A model generated the notes under the pieces. That model ran no database searches. It saw only the letters and a list, made by a program, of their open reading frames with translations, and was not told the DNA's origin. Shown here piece by piece: positions 15,944 to 22,219 of a DNA stretch of 37,079 nt (the first letter of the stretch is position 1; every line of letters starts with the position of its first letter). The translations under genes were made by a program, and so were the position numbers. Source of the stretch: an uncultured Candidatus Pelagibacter sp. GTDB taxonomy: Bacteria > Pseudomonadota > Alphaproteobacteria > Pelagibacterales > Pelagibacteraceae. The DNA lies in the NCBI GenBank assembly GCA_905612385.1, contig CAJQRR010000007.1, positions 1 through 37,079 of the forward strand, written 5' to 3'.

Positions 15944-16782
15944 AATTCTTAAGAATTGGAAAAGTAGGTCAAGAAATTCCTGTAGCATTAGATAAAAATG
16001 GAAAATATAGAAACTTATCATCAGTTATTAAAGATTTAAATCCTGAAAGTATTAATTTTGAAACTCTAGATAAAATTAAAGAAATAGACTTAGAGAGTTT
16101 GGAAGAGATAAATCAAAATGAAAGAATAGGACCTTGTATTTCTAAGCCAGGAAATTTTTTTGCAATTGGTTTAAATTATGTTGAGCATGCAAAAGAGACT
16201 GGTGCAAAAACACCAGAGAACCCAGTTCTATTTAATAAGTCAGTTCACTCTATAGTTGGACCAAACGACAATGTAATTATACCAAGGGATTCAAAAAAAT
16301 TAGATCATGAAGTGGAAATAGCTTTTGTCATTGGAAAAAAAGCAAAAAGAGTTTTAGAAAAAGACGCACAAGATTATATTTTTGGATACTGTATTTGTAA
16401 CGATATCAGTGAGCGTGAATGGCAAAAAGAAAAAGGGGGTCAGTGGGTTAAGGGTAAATCTGGTGATACATTTGGACCTTTAGGGCCTCATTTAGTAACC
16501 AAAGATGAAATTAAAGATGTTAATAATTTGAACTTAACACTAGATGTTAATGGTAATAGACATCAAACAGGTAACACTAACCAAATGATTTTTAATTTTA
16601 ACTTTTTGGTAGCTCATATTACAAGTTTTATAACATTGATGCCTGGTGATATAGTTACCACCGGAACTCCCCCTGGAGTTGGTCTTGGTATGACTCCTCC
16701 TGTCTTTTTAAAGAATGGGGATAAAATGGACTTGTCAATTGATATACTTGGTTCACAAAATGCAAAAGTAATAGCAGAATAA
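15940..16782 (+). CDS. FAH-family hydrolase (copy 2, paralogue of the 13287 gene)
   Basis: A 280-residue FAH-fold hydrolase exactly as long as copy 1 and alike along its whole length (both begin MK-x-LR-x-G, contain ALDKNGK, and share TTGTPPGVG). Ligand positions are kept: HEVEIAF supplies the two glutamates and NDISERE the aspartate; the GLNYVEHA histidine is kept. Differences cluster near the substrate pocket (for example NPVLFNKSVHS versus the FMKATSS stretch of copy 1), so it may act on a different chain length or stereoisomer. It is translationally coupled to the HIBADH-family dehydrogenase. Confidence 0.88.
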   Translation: MKFLRIGKVGQEIPVALDKNGKYRNLSSVIKDLNPESINFETLDKIKEIDLESLEEINQNERIGPCISKPGNFFAIGLNYVEHAKETGAKTPENPVLFNKSVHSIVGPNDNVIIPRDSKKLDHEVEIAFVIGKKAKRVLEKDAQDYIFGYCICNDISEREWQKEKGGQWVKGKSGDTFGPLGPHLVTKDEIKDVNNLNLTLDVNGNRHQTGNTNQMIFNFNFLVAHITSFITLMPGDIVTTGTPPGVGLGMTPPVFLKNGDKMDLSIDILGSQNAKVIAE

Positions 16783-16788
16783 ATTTAT

Positions 16789-17496
16789 ATGATTGAATTA
16801 TTTATTGCTTTTGGTGCTGGCCTAATTAGTTTTTTATCACCCTGTGTTTTGCCTTTAATACCAGGTTACATTTCTTTTATTTCAGGAGCTTCTTTAGATG
16901 AACTACTTGCAAATAAGAAAATTAACTTGATGCCATTAATATTATTTACCTTAGGCTTTTCTTTTGTTTTTATAATATTTGGTGCAGCAGCTTCTTACTT
17001 GGGGCAAGTATTATTACAAAATTCAGAAACATTAAGAATAATTGCTGGTTTAATTATTATTATATTCTCTCTACAATTAATTGGAATTATAAATATTAAT
17101 TTTTTGAATTTCGAAAAAAAGATTTATACCAAAAAAAATAATAATATTTGGTTTTCATTTGTTATTGGTATGGCTTTTGGCTTTGGATGGACACCCTGCA
17201 TCGGTCCGATTTTGGGTTCAATTCTTGCATTAGCTTCTACAGAGGAAACAGTATTTAAAGCTATAATATTACTTAGTTTTTATTCACTTGGGTTAGCAAT
17301 ACCTTTCATTTTATCAGGTTATCTAATGCAAAGATTTTTGATGTTTTCTAAAAACTTTAAAAAAAATATTAATTTAGTCACAAAGAGTGGGGGTATAATA
17401 CTTTTAATAACTGGAGCCCTAATTTTAACAAACCAATTACAAATTTTAGGGTACTATATCTTAAATTATTTACCATTTTTGCAAAATTTTGGTTAA
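16789..17496 (+). CDS. ccdA: Cytochrome c biogenesis protein CcdA (DsbD-like membrane thiol transporter)
   Basis: A 235-residue protein with six predicted membrane helices. The two redox cysteines are in the family motifs SPCVLPLIPGY (about 17-27) and WTPCIGPILGS (mid-protein, after FGFG). CcdA carries electrons from cytoplasmic thioredoxin across the inner membrane to periplasmic thiol proteins needed for c-type cytochrome maturation. It begins 6 bases after the second FAH gene, so it may share the transcript, although its function is unrelated. A 23-bp gap separates it from the flavoprotein gene. Confidence 0.93.
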   Translation: MIELFIAFGAGLISFLSPCVLPLIPGYISFISGASLDELLANKKINLMPLILFTLGFSFVFIIFGAAASYLGQVLLQNSETLRIIAGLIIIIFSLQLIGIININFLNFEKKIYTKKNNNIWFSFVIGMAFGFGWTPCIGPILGSILALASTEETVFKAIILLSFYSLGLAIPFILSGYLMQRFLMFSKNFKKNINLVTKSGGIILLITGALILTNQLQILGYYILNYLPFLQNFG

Positions 17497-17519
17497 TAAG
17501 TTAATAACAATCTATAATT

Positions 17520-18101
17520 ATGAAAATTTATCAAATTGATTCAAGTGCCAGAAAAGAAGGATCAAGCTCAAGAGCATTAGCAAAAAAATTATTAAAGAAA
17601 ATCAAAAAACCAGGTGATGAAGTAATTTACAGAGATTTAGACGATGATATGCTTTTTGTCAGTGGCTTAACTGAATCTGGAATGAAGATTGCAGAAAAAG
17701 ACCAAACTGAAGATCATAAAAAAATGTTTGATTTATCAGATAAACTTGTAAGTGAATTAAAAGAAAGCGATATCATTATAATTTCAGCACCAATTTATAA
17801 TTACGGTCCTCCTGCGACTCTTAAAGCTTGGTGTGACTTAGCAGCAAGAATTGGTGAGACTTTCAGATTTAAACCTAATGGGAGAAGAGAGGGATTGCTT
17901 AAAAATAAACAAGCTTATTTAGTAATTACTTCAGGTGGAACTAAATTAAATAGCTCAGAGGATTTTTTAACTCCATGGTTAAAATTTATATTAAATTTTT
18001 TTGGAATTGAAAAAGTTGAAGTAATAAGTGCTGATCAAATGGCGTTAGATTATGAGAAATCAATTAAAGAAGCTGAAAAACAAATTGAAAATATAATTTA
18101 A
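17520..18101 (+). CDS. FMN-dependent NADH:quinone reductase/azoreductase-like flavoprotein
   Basis: A 193-residue flavodoxin-fold protein of the AzoR family. The N-terminal DSSARKEGSSSRALAKK forms the FMN phosphate loop, and the segment SAPIYNYGPPATLKAWCD at about 94-111 matches the conserved M/I-Y-N-F-x-x-P-A-x-L-K-x-W-I-D flavin-binding motif. Such enzymes reduce quinones (and azo dyes in vitro) with NAD(P)H and usually defend against electrophiles. The last base of its stop is the first base of the next start codon, so translation is coupled. No ribosome site is obvious. Confidence 0.85.
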   Translation: MKIYQIDSSARKEGSSSRALAKKLLKKIKKPGDEVIYRDLDDDMLFVSGLTESGMKIAEKDQTEDHKKMFDLSDKLVSELKESDIIIISAPIYNYGPPATLKAWCDLAARIGETFRFKPNGRREGLLKNKQAYLVITSGGTKLNSSEDFLTPWLKFILNFFGIEKVEVISADQMALDYEKSIKEAEKQIENII

Positions 18102-18937
18102 TGAATTTATTAAATACGAATGATTACAAGTTGTATTCAAATTTTTTAAATACCTTAGCAAAAGACTTAAACAAATTTTATTTTTCAAAACTTAACAAAA
18201 CTTTCAAGATATCTAACAAACTTAAAGGTAAAGGCTATGACCCAGTAACAACATCTGACAAAGCATTTGAAAAATTCATTAGACTAAAGATCAAAAAAAA
18301 ATTTCCAAATCATCAAGTTATAGGTGAAGAATTTGGTCACAAAAAATCAACTAGTGATTATACATGGGTCATAGACCCAATTGATGGAACAAGATCATTT
18401 GTAATAGGCAACCCAACATGGAGTAACTTAATAGCTTTAAATTTTAAAGGTAACCCTGTTGTAGGATTAGCAAATTTTCCTATACTAAATAAATACTATT
18501 TAAATTTTGATAATAAAAACTCTTTTGTTTTTGAAAAGGGTAAAAAAAGAAAAATTTCTGTTTCAAAAAAAATACCATTTAGTCAGATAAAAGTATCAGG
18601 AGCATTTCATGGGGCGATCTCTCTTAAACAACAAATGACAATCCCAAAAGTTTTAAAATTAATGCAATTTCCAACTGCAGACGCATTAAGTTATTCACAT
18701 TTATGTGAGGGAAAAATTGATGTTGTCTTTCAAGCCACAAATAGAATTTGGGATATTCATCCATTAATGCCAATTATCAAAGCTGCAGGTGGAGTTGTAA
18801 CAACTTGGGACAATAGAGATGCCGTCAATGCAGGAAGTATTCTAGTTTCTGCAAATCAATCAATACACAATAAGATGCTTAAATTTTTAAAGCCAGTTTC
18901 AAATGAAAAAGAGAATTCAGTATTACTTTATAAATAG
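18101..18937 (+). CDS. Inositol-monophosphatase-family phosphatase (HisN-like)
   Basis: A 278-residue Mg-dependent phosphatase. Metal-site motifs are GEEFG at about 74-78, WVIDPIDGTRSF at about 89-100 and WDIHPLMPIIKAAGG near 220. The last replaces the W-D-x-A-A/P of most IMPases with W-D-I-H-P-L, as in the histidinol-phosphatase (HisN) group. It may therefore supply L-histidinol phosphatase activity, which suits an organism without a HAD-type enzyme, but inositol or nucleotide phosphates remain possible. TTSDKAFEKFIR is the usual first helix motif. It is coupled to both neighbours: one-base overlap upstream, zero gap downstream. Confidence 0.85.
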   Translation: MNLLNTNDYKLYSNFLNTLAKDLNKFYFSKLNKTFKISNKLKGKGYDPVTTSDKAFEKFIRLKIKKKFPNHQVIGEEFGHKKSTSDYTWVIDPIDGTRSFVIGNPTWSNLIALNFKGNPVVGLANFPILNKYYLNFDNKNSFVFEKGKKRKISVSKKIPFSQIKVSGAFHGAISLKQQMTIPKVLKLMQFPTADALSYSHLCEGKIDVVFQATNRIWDIHPLMPIIKAAGGVVTTWDNRDAVNAGSILVSANQSIHNKMLKFLKPVSNEKENSVLLYK

Positions 18938-19498
18938 ATGAATAAAAAAGCTAAAGAGATAATTGATTTTTGGTTTAAAGAAACTCCACAAATAAAAAGA
19001 TTTCAAAAACATAAAGATTTTGATGCACTAATAAAAAAGAATTTTTTAAAAGATCATGAGCTAGCAGGTTTAAATGAGTATGATGATTGGCAAGATAGCC
19101 CTCTTGGTTCTTTAGCTCTAGTTATTTTATTTGATCAATTTTCAAGAAATATGTTTAGAGATGACCCAAAAGCCTTTAACCAAGATCATAAAGCAAGGTT
19201 GATAGTTAACGATTCTGTTTATGCAGGCTTTTTAGATGAAATGGATCAAGATCAAAGATTGTTTATGATATTACCACTAATTCACAGTGAAGAGATCACA
19301 GATCATGATATGGCCTATTATCTACTAGATAAATTCTTAAAAGATCATCCAGGTTTAATCTCTATAAAAAAATCTTGGAAAGATCACACATCAGTAATAA
19401 AGAAATTTCACAGATATCCTCATCGAAACTTAATGTTAGGTAGAAAATCTACTATTGAAGAAAATGAGTTCCTAACTCAACCAAACTCATCTTGGTAA
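18938..19498 (+). CDS. DUF924-family protein
   Basis: A 186-residue soluble, mainly helical protein of the DUF924 family (TPR-like fold; function not established). Family traits are IIDFWFKE at the N-terminus, the central GSLALVILFDQFSRNMFRD, MILPLIHSEE and the C-terminal HRYPHRNLMLGRKSTIEE with FL. Length matches the family. Its ATG directly follows the stop of the phosphatase gene. Downstream a short hairpin (GTTCAC-TAA-GTGAAC at 19502-19516) lies right after the stop. Confidence 0.92.
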   Translation: MNKKAKEIIDFWFKETPQIKRFQKHKDFDALIKKNFLKDHELAGLNEYDDWQDSPLGSLALVILFDQFSRNMFRDDPKAFNQDHKARLIVNDSVYAGFLDEMDQDQRLFMILPLIHSEEITDHDMAYYLLDKFLKDHPGLISIKKSWKDHTSVIKKFHRYPHRNLMLGRKSTIEENEFLTQPNSSW

Positions 19499-19553
19499 AA
19501 CGTTCACTAAGTGAACAGATAAAATAAGGTATTCAATCTTTACATTGCTGTAG

Positions 19554-19688
19554 TGACAATAAGTCATTTCAATATCTTAATGTACTGTCTATAAGGAGCG
19601 TACAAAATTAAAAAATTAACATTATCTTCTCTCTCTATTAGATAGTTAATATTAACTTCCCTCGAAAGAGGGAAGTTTCTTATTGTCA
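19554..19688 (+). ncRNA. Candidate structured RNA: closing stem around three hairpins
   Basis: A 10-bp perfect stem pairs 19554-19563 with 19679-19688 (TGACAATAAG and its complement). It encloses three consecutive hairpins: a 5-bp stem at 19581-19585/19600-19604 with a 14-nt loop containing AAGGAG; a 9-bp stem with a 2-nt bulge at 19616-19626/19641-19649; and a 10-bp perfect stem at 19654-19663/19668-19677 capped by a GAAA tetraloop. The GNRA loop with C-G closure favours the plus-strand RNA. The third hairpin followed by TTTCTT could alone be a terminator for the upstream operon. It matches no RNA family I recognise. Confidence 0.45.
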
Positions 19689-19717
19689 TCATCTTCACTG
19701 AATAATATAAATTTTAA

Positions 19718-20062
19718 ATGAATCTCAAATTTATTTATAAAATATGTACTAAATCTGAATGGCAAGAAATTATGAGCAAAGGTCAATTTACAGGCTCTAA
19801 AAAAGATTTAGAAGATGGTTACATTCACTTTTCAGGTGACGACCAAGTTGCTGGGACTCTTAAAAAATTTTACCAAAAACAAATTGATTTAATTTTATTA
19901 AAAGTAGACACTTTAAAGCTAGATCATTTAGTTTGGGAACAAGCATCAGACGGAACTATGTTTCCACATTTATATTCGCCTCTAGATATTTCTAACGTTG
20001 TTGAGGAATTTAATATTACTTTAGATGATGATGGTACTCACGTCTTACCATCTACATTTTAA
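19718..20062 (+). CDS. DUF952-family protein
   Basis: A 114-residue protein of the DUF952 family. Hallmarks are IYKICTKSEW at the start, DGYIHFSGDDQVAGT at about 34-48, the aliphatic LILLKVD strand, and FPHLYSPLDISNV near 87-99. Proteins of this family have an ADP-ribosyltransferase-like small fold, and the biochemical role is not established. Length is normal. The ATG at 19718 is preceded by an AT-rich stretch without a clear ribosome site, beyond the structured region. A small stem (AAGGG-GTTCA-CCCTT at about 20073-20087) lies after the stop. Confidence 0.9.
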   Translation: MNLKFIYKICTKSEWQEIMSKGQFTGSKKDLEDGYIHFSGDDQVAGTLKKFYQKQIDLILLKVDTLKLDHLVWEQASDGTMFPHLYSPLDISNVVEEFNITLDDDGTHVLPSTF

Positions 20063-20413
20063 CTTATCTTTTAAGGGGTTCACCCTTTCAGAAAGCTCCA
20101 AAAGAGTTCCCCTGTAAGTTAGCGGTATACGCCAAAATCCATAATAATGGACTTTATATTTATTTTGTCTTTTCTAGTCTTTGATTATTTAATCACACCA
20201 GTTATGTGTCAGGTGGTGATAAATTCATAATCATCCTCCTTTATTGATATTTGCACAATACCATTTCTAAATATTGTATTCAAAACATTTATTTTATTTT
20301 ATGTTAAATATATTTATTGAATGCAACTTTATGAAGTAATAGGGTTTCGATAATTTAATGAACTCCTCTTACAATATTTTTTTCCGTAAAAAATTATAAA
20401 ATTCTTTTCAGTT
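20063..20413. other. 351-bp non-coding gap between converging genes
   Basis: No plausible protein gene of normal size is visible here. Seen are: the small stem at 20073-20087; a TCCAT-AATA-ATGGA hairpin followed by a T-rich tract near 20137-20170, a plausible plus-strand terminator; an imperfect inverted repeat ATCACACC...GGTGGTGAT at about 20192-20220; and on the minus strand a GGAGG box (20235-20239) 6 bases before a nine-codon frame with stop (20228-20202). The region is long for such a compact genome. Confidence 0.5.
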
Positions 20414-20749
20414 TTAAGTTAATCTTCCTAAAGAATTAACCATAACTACTCCAATTATAATTAGTAAAATTCCTATAATTCCATACAGATTAGGAATTTG
20501 ATTATATTTTATTATAGCAAATATCAAAACACCTGTAACAGTTAATCCACTATAAGTGGAATATGCAAAACCAACAGGAATTACTGACATTGCTTTGGCT
20601 AGTGAAAACATTGTCACACACATTAAAATTAAACAAGCAATAGTAGGTGTTAATTTTGAAAATCCATCTGATATTTTTGCAAAACTATTAGCAGCAATAC
20701 CAGTTAATATTCCAACACTTAAAATTATATAGCCATAAAATGGTTTCAT
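20414..20749 (-). CDS. SMR-like small membrane protein (copy 2), no TM1 glutamate
   Basis: A 111-residue protein with four predicted helices, the length and layout of small multidrug resistance (EmrE) proteins. Recognisable are the NSFAKISDGF segment after TM1 (matching the M-K-F-S-E-G-F of EmrE), GFAYSTYSGLTVTGV (matching the A-Y-A-x-W-S-G region) and the last helix IIGILLIIIGVVMVN. The position of the essential EmrE glutamate 14, eight residues before the conserved lysine, is a glycine. It may act as partner of the other SMR-like protein encoded at 20982-21314. The gap to the DUF2798 gene is 2 bases. Confidence 0.82.
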   Translation of the reverse strand: MKPFYGYIILSVGILTGIAANSFAKISDGFSKLTPTIACLILMCVTMFSLAKAMSVIPVGFAYSTYSGLTVTGVLIFAIIKYNQIPNLYGIIGILLIIIGVVMVNSLGRLT

Positions 20750-20751
20750 GA

Positions 20752-20979
20752 TTAGTTTTTTGATGCAATTTTATTAACTAGAGGTCTCATAATTGGAGCC
20801 AGAGTAAAAGCTGCAAATAGTGCAACTGGAAAAGCAAATAACCAAGAATTAAAATATCTTTCTAAGAACCCATTGCTAATACCTGTGTTTACAGCGGTAA
20901 CAACACCACTCATTATAACACTCATTCCAAAAGCCATAAAAATCATAAATAAAGTTTGAGAATATTTTTTTGAAATCAT
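20752..20979 (-). CDS. DUF2798-family small membrane protein
   Basis: A 75-residue protein with two predicted helices (about 9-30 and 43-63). It fits the DUF2798 family: a short basic N-terminus, MSVIMSGVVTAVNTG in the first helix, and WLFAFPVALFAAFTLAPIMRPLV in the second, including the typical P-(V/I)-(A/V) and the P-I-x-x-x-L-V end. Function is unknown. It is sandwiched between two SMR-like genes with 2-bp gaps on both sides, so it may be part of the same membrane complex. Confidence 0.82.
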   Translation of the reverse strand: MISKKYSQTLFMIFMAFGMSVIMSGVVTAVNTGISNGFLERYFNSWLFAFPVALFAAFTLAPIMRPLVNKIASKN

Positions 20980-20981
20980 AA

Positions 20982-21314
20982 TTAATTATTTCCTAATAAG
21001 TTGACCATTAATACACCTATAATAATTAAACCTAAACCAATCATTGAATAAAGATTTGGTATTTGATTAAACCTAATTACACCAACAATTACAGTTGAAA
21101 TAATTGTTAATCCAGCAAATGAAGCGTAGGTAATTCCCATTGGGATATTTTTCATAACCATAGATAAAGCATACATGCATAAAACAATTGTTATGGCTGT
21201 GATAATACTTGGTATTAGAAGAGTAAACCCTGCAGCATTTTTTGCAAAACTATTTGAGGTAACACCTAAAAAAACAGCTAATGCTAAAAATAGGTACGAT
21301 GTTGTCATGTTCAT
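20982..21314 (-). CDS. SMR-like small membrane protein (copy 1), no TM1 glutamate
   Basis: A 110-residue, four-helix SMR-like protein. The GVTSNSFAKNAAGF stretch corresponds to TM1 plus loop of EmrE; the glutamate eight residues before the lysine, which couples protons and drug in EmrE, is replaced by glycine. TYASFAGLTIISTVIVG corresponds to TM3, and MIGLGLIIIGVLMVNLL to TM4. The start is either 21314 (MNMTTS) or the second ATG at 21308; the first lies inside a hairpin arm. It leads the set SMR1, DUF2798, SMR2. A broken relative of its 5' end lies at 22075-22176. Multidrug export is unlikely without the glutamate; a small-metabolite or lipid role is possible. Confidence 0.82.
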   Translation of the reverse strand: MNMTTSYLFLALAVFLGVTSNSFAKNAAGFTLLIPSIITAITIVLCMYALSMVMKNIPMGITYASFAGLTIISTVIVGVIRFNQIPNLYSMIGLGLIIIGVLMVNLLGNN

Positions 21315-21332
21315 TTAATTATCTTAAATGAA
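21310..21332 (-). promoter_or_regulatory. Hairpin covering the SMR1 start codon
   Basis: An 8-bp perfect stem (TTCATTTA at 21310-21317 with its complement at 21325-21332, 7-nt loop) includes the ATG at 21314 in one arm. Folding would hide this start and leave the ATG at 21308 free. The same arrangement, with a longer stem, precedes the broken SMR copy at 22164-22203, which suggests that it was inherited with the duplication. Confidence 0.5.
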
Positions 21333-21344
21333 ATTTTTTTAAAA

Positions 21345-21674
21345 TTATATAACTACTTTAAAACCTTCAAAATCAGGCAATCCTACATATCCATTAAAAT
21401 TTGGGGGTCCAAGATATAAATTCCCTTGTAGTGTAGGATTTTTATGAGCTAATTGAAATGAATCAGATTTTGTCCAGTTAATAAAGTCACTCTCGGTATT
21501 CCATTCACTATGAAAAATATAAAGAGAGAATTCTTTATTTACCTTACCTTTGAATAAGTTGAATTTCTTAAAGCCTTTCACACCATGAGTCTCTTGTTCA
21601 CGATTTTTCCAAGCTGTTTCAAATTCATTTTCTTTGCCAGACATAACCTGAAGTCTACTCATTGCTAAATACAT
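21345..21674 (-). CDS. Antibiotic-biosynthesis-monooxygenase (ABM) domain protein, HmoA-like
   Basis: A 109-residue single-domain protein with the dimeric alpha-beta ferredoxin-like ABM fold. Seen are MYLAMSRLQVMSGKENEFETAWKNRE with the strand-helix start, the FKKFNLFKG strand, and YIFHSEWNTESDFINWTKSDSFQLAH, the classic W-x-x-x-x-x-F-x-x-W-x-x-S-x-x-F-x-x-A-H segment of HmoA/IsdG relatives. Such proteins degrade heme or act on quinone-like compounds; the C-terminal 25 residues are less typical. It is encoded 30 bases upstream of SMR1 on the same strand. A terminator-like hairpin (21700-21727) precedes it. Confidence 0.82.
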   Translation of the reverse strand: MYLAMSRLQVMSGKENEFETAWKNREQETHGVKGFKKFNLFKGKVNKEFSLYIFHSEWNTESDFINWTKSDSFQLAHKNPTLQGNLYLGPPNFNGYVGLPDFEGFKVVI

Positions 21675-21699
21675 AAAACCTTATTTATTTATTATTTAA

Positions 21700-21727
21700 A
21701 GTTGGGACACTTAAGAAAATCCCAACT
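21700..21727 (-). terminator. Terminator-like hairpin after the 69-aa membrane protein gene
   Basis: An 8-bp perfect stem (AGTTGGGA at 21700-21707 with TCCCAACT at 21720-21727) with a 12-nt loop lies in the 146-bp gap between the ABM gene and the 69-aa gene. On the minus strand it is followed by TTTAAATAA-rich sequence. It probably ends the upstream minus-strand transcript; a leader structure for the ABM gene is the alternative. Confidence 0.5.
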
Positions 21728-21820
21728 CTATTAATTAAGGAGATTTGTATTACAATCTATGTGGTCAAAATATACATGAAACATTACCGTGACAAAAATG
21801 CTTTTATTAATATTTTTTAA

Positions 21821-22030
21821 TTACCACCAACCCATTACTCTGCCATTACCGGCAATAATTAAGAGACAAGTTAGAACATGAAGCAGAACCCAGAATGTTC
21901 TAAAAGCTAATGCTTTCTTAACATCTGTTTGTTTAATAGGTAAAAACTCAGGCTTATCTTCATCATTAATACCAATTGGCATTCCAACTGTTCTAGCCCA
22001 TATTTTTAACCAACGTCTTTGACCAGTCAT
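21821..22030 (-). CDS. Small hypothetical membrane protein (69 aa)
   Basis: A 69-residue protein with a basic, tryptophan-bearing N-terminal third (MTGQRRWLKIWARTVGMPIG), an acidic-polar middle (DEDKPEFLPIKQTDVKKA) and one membrane helix (about 42-62) ending in the motif GRVMGWW. I do not recognise the family. The coherent amphipathic-then-membrane architecture, a normal ATG and a terminator-like hairpin after it argue for a real gene. It lies between the ABM gene and the SMR remnant on the same strand. Confidence 0.6.
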   Translation of the reverse strand: MTGQRRWLKIWARTVGMPIGINDEDKPEFLPIKQTDVKKALAFRTFWVLLHVLTCLLIIAGNGRVMGWW

Positions 22031-22074
22031 ATTTTTAACCTTTGTATTATTTATTAATTTTGTAAATACATTTT

Positions 22075-22176
22075 TTAATTGATTTGAAGTAGTGGTGTAA
22101 TTTTAGAAAAACTATTTGATGTGACACCTAAAATAACAGCTAATATTAAGAATGCGTACAAAGTAGCGAGATTCAT
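22075..22176 (-). pseudogene. Broken SMR-like gene copy (N-terminal fragment)
   Basis: The minus strand from 22176 encodes 33 residues, MNLATLYAFLILAVILGVTSNSF followed by SKITPLLQIN and a stop (written here in two parts). The first two thirds match the start of the intact SMR1 at 21314 (LAVFLGVTSNSFAK). The match ends abruptly within the loop after TM1. Upstream, the ATTTCATTTA...TAAATGAA palindrome is shared too. This is a remnant of a duplicated SMR gene, including its leader, left by deletion of the last three helices. Confidence 0.8.
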
Positions 22177-22203
22177 TTAATAACTCTAAATGAAATCTCG
22201 CTA
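22164..22203 (-). terminator. Long hairpin over the start of the SMR remnant
   Basis: A 16-bp stem with one bulged base pairs 22164-22179 with 22187-22203 (arms begin TAGCGAGATT). It contains the ATG of the SMR remnant in one arm and lies 16 bases beyond the end of the 68-aa secreted-protein gene, so it may now serve as that gene's terminator, although a U-tract is lacking. It is an extended version of the hairpin at the intact SMR1 start. Confidence 0.55.
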
Positions 22204-22219
22204 AATATATAATTATTTA

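Noticed and set aside
20202..20228. Nine-codon minus-strand frame behind GGAGG as a real leader peptide gene
   Set aside because: Too short to judge, and no minus-strand gene lies downstream for it to regulate; kept only as a low-interest observation.
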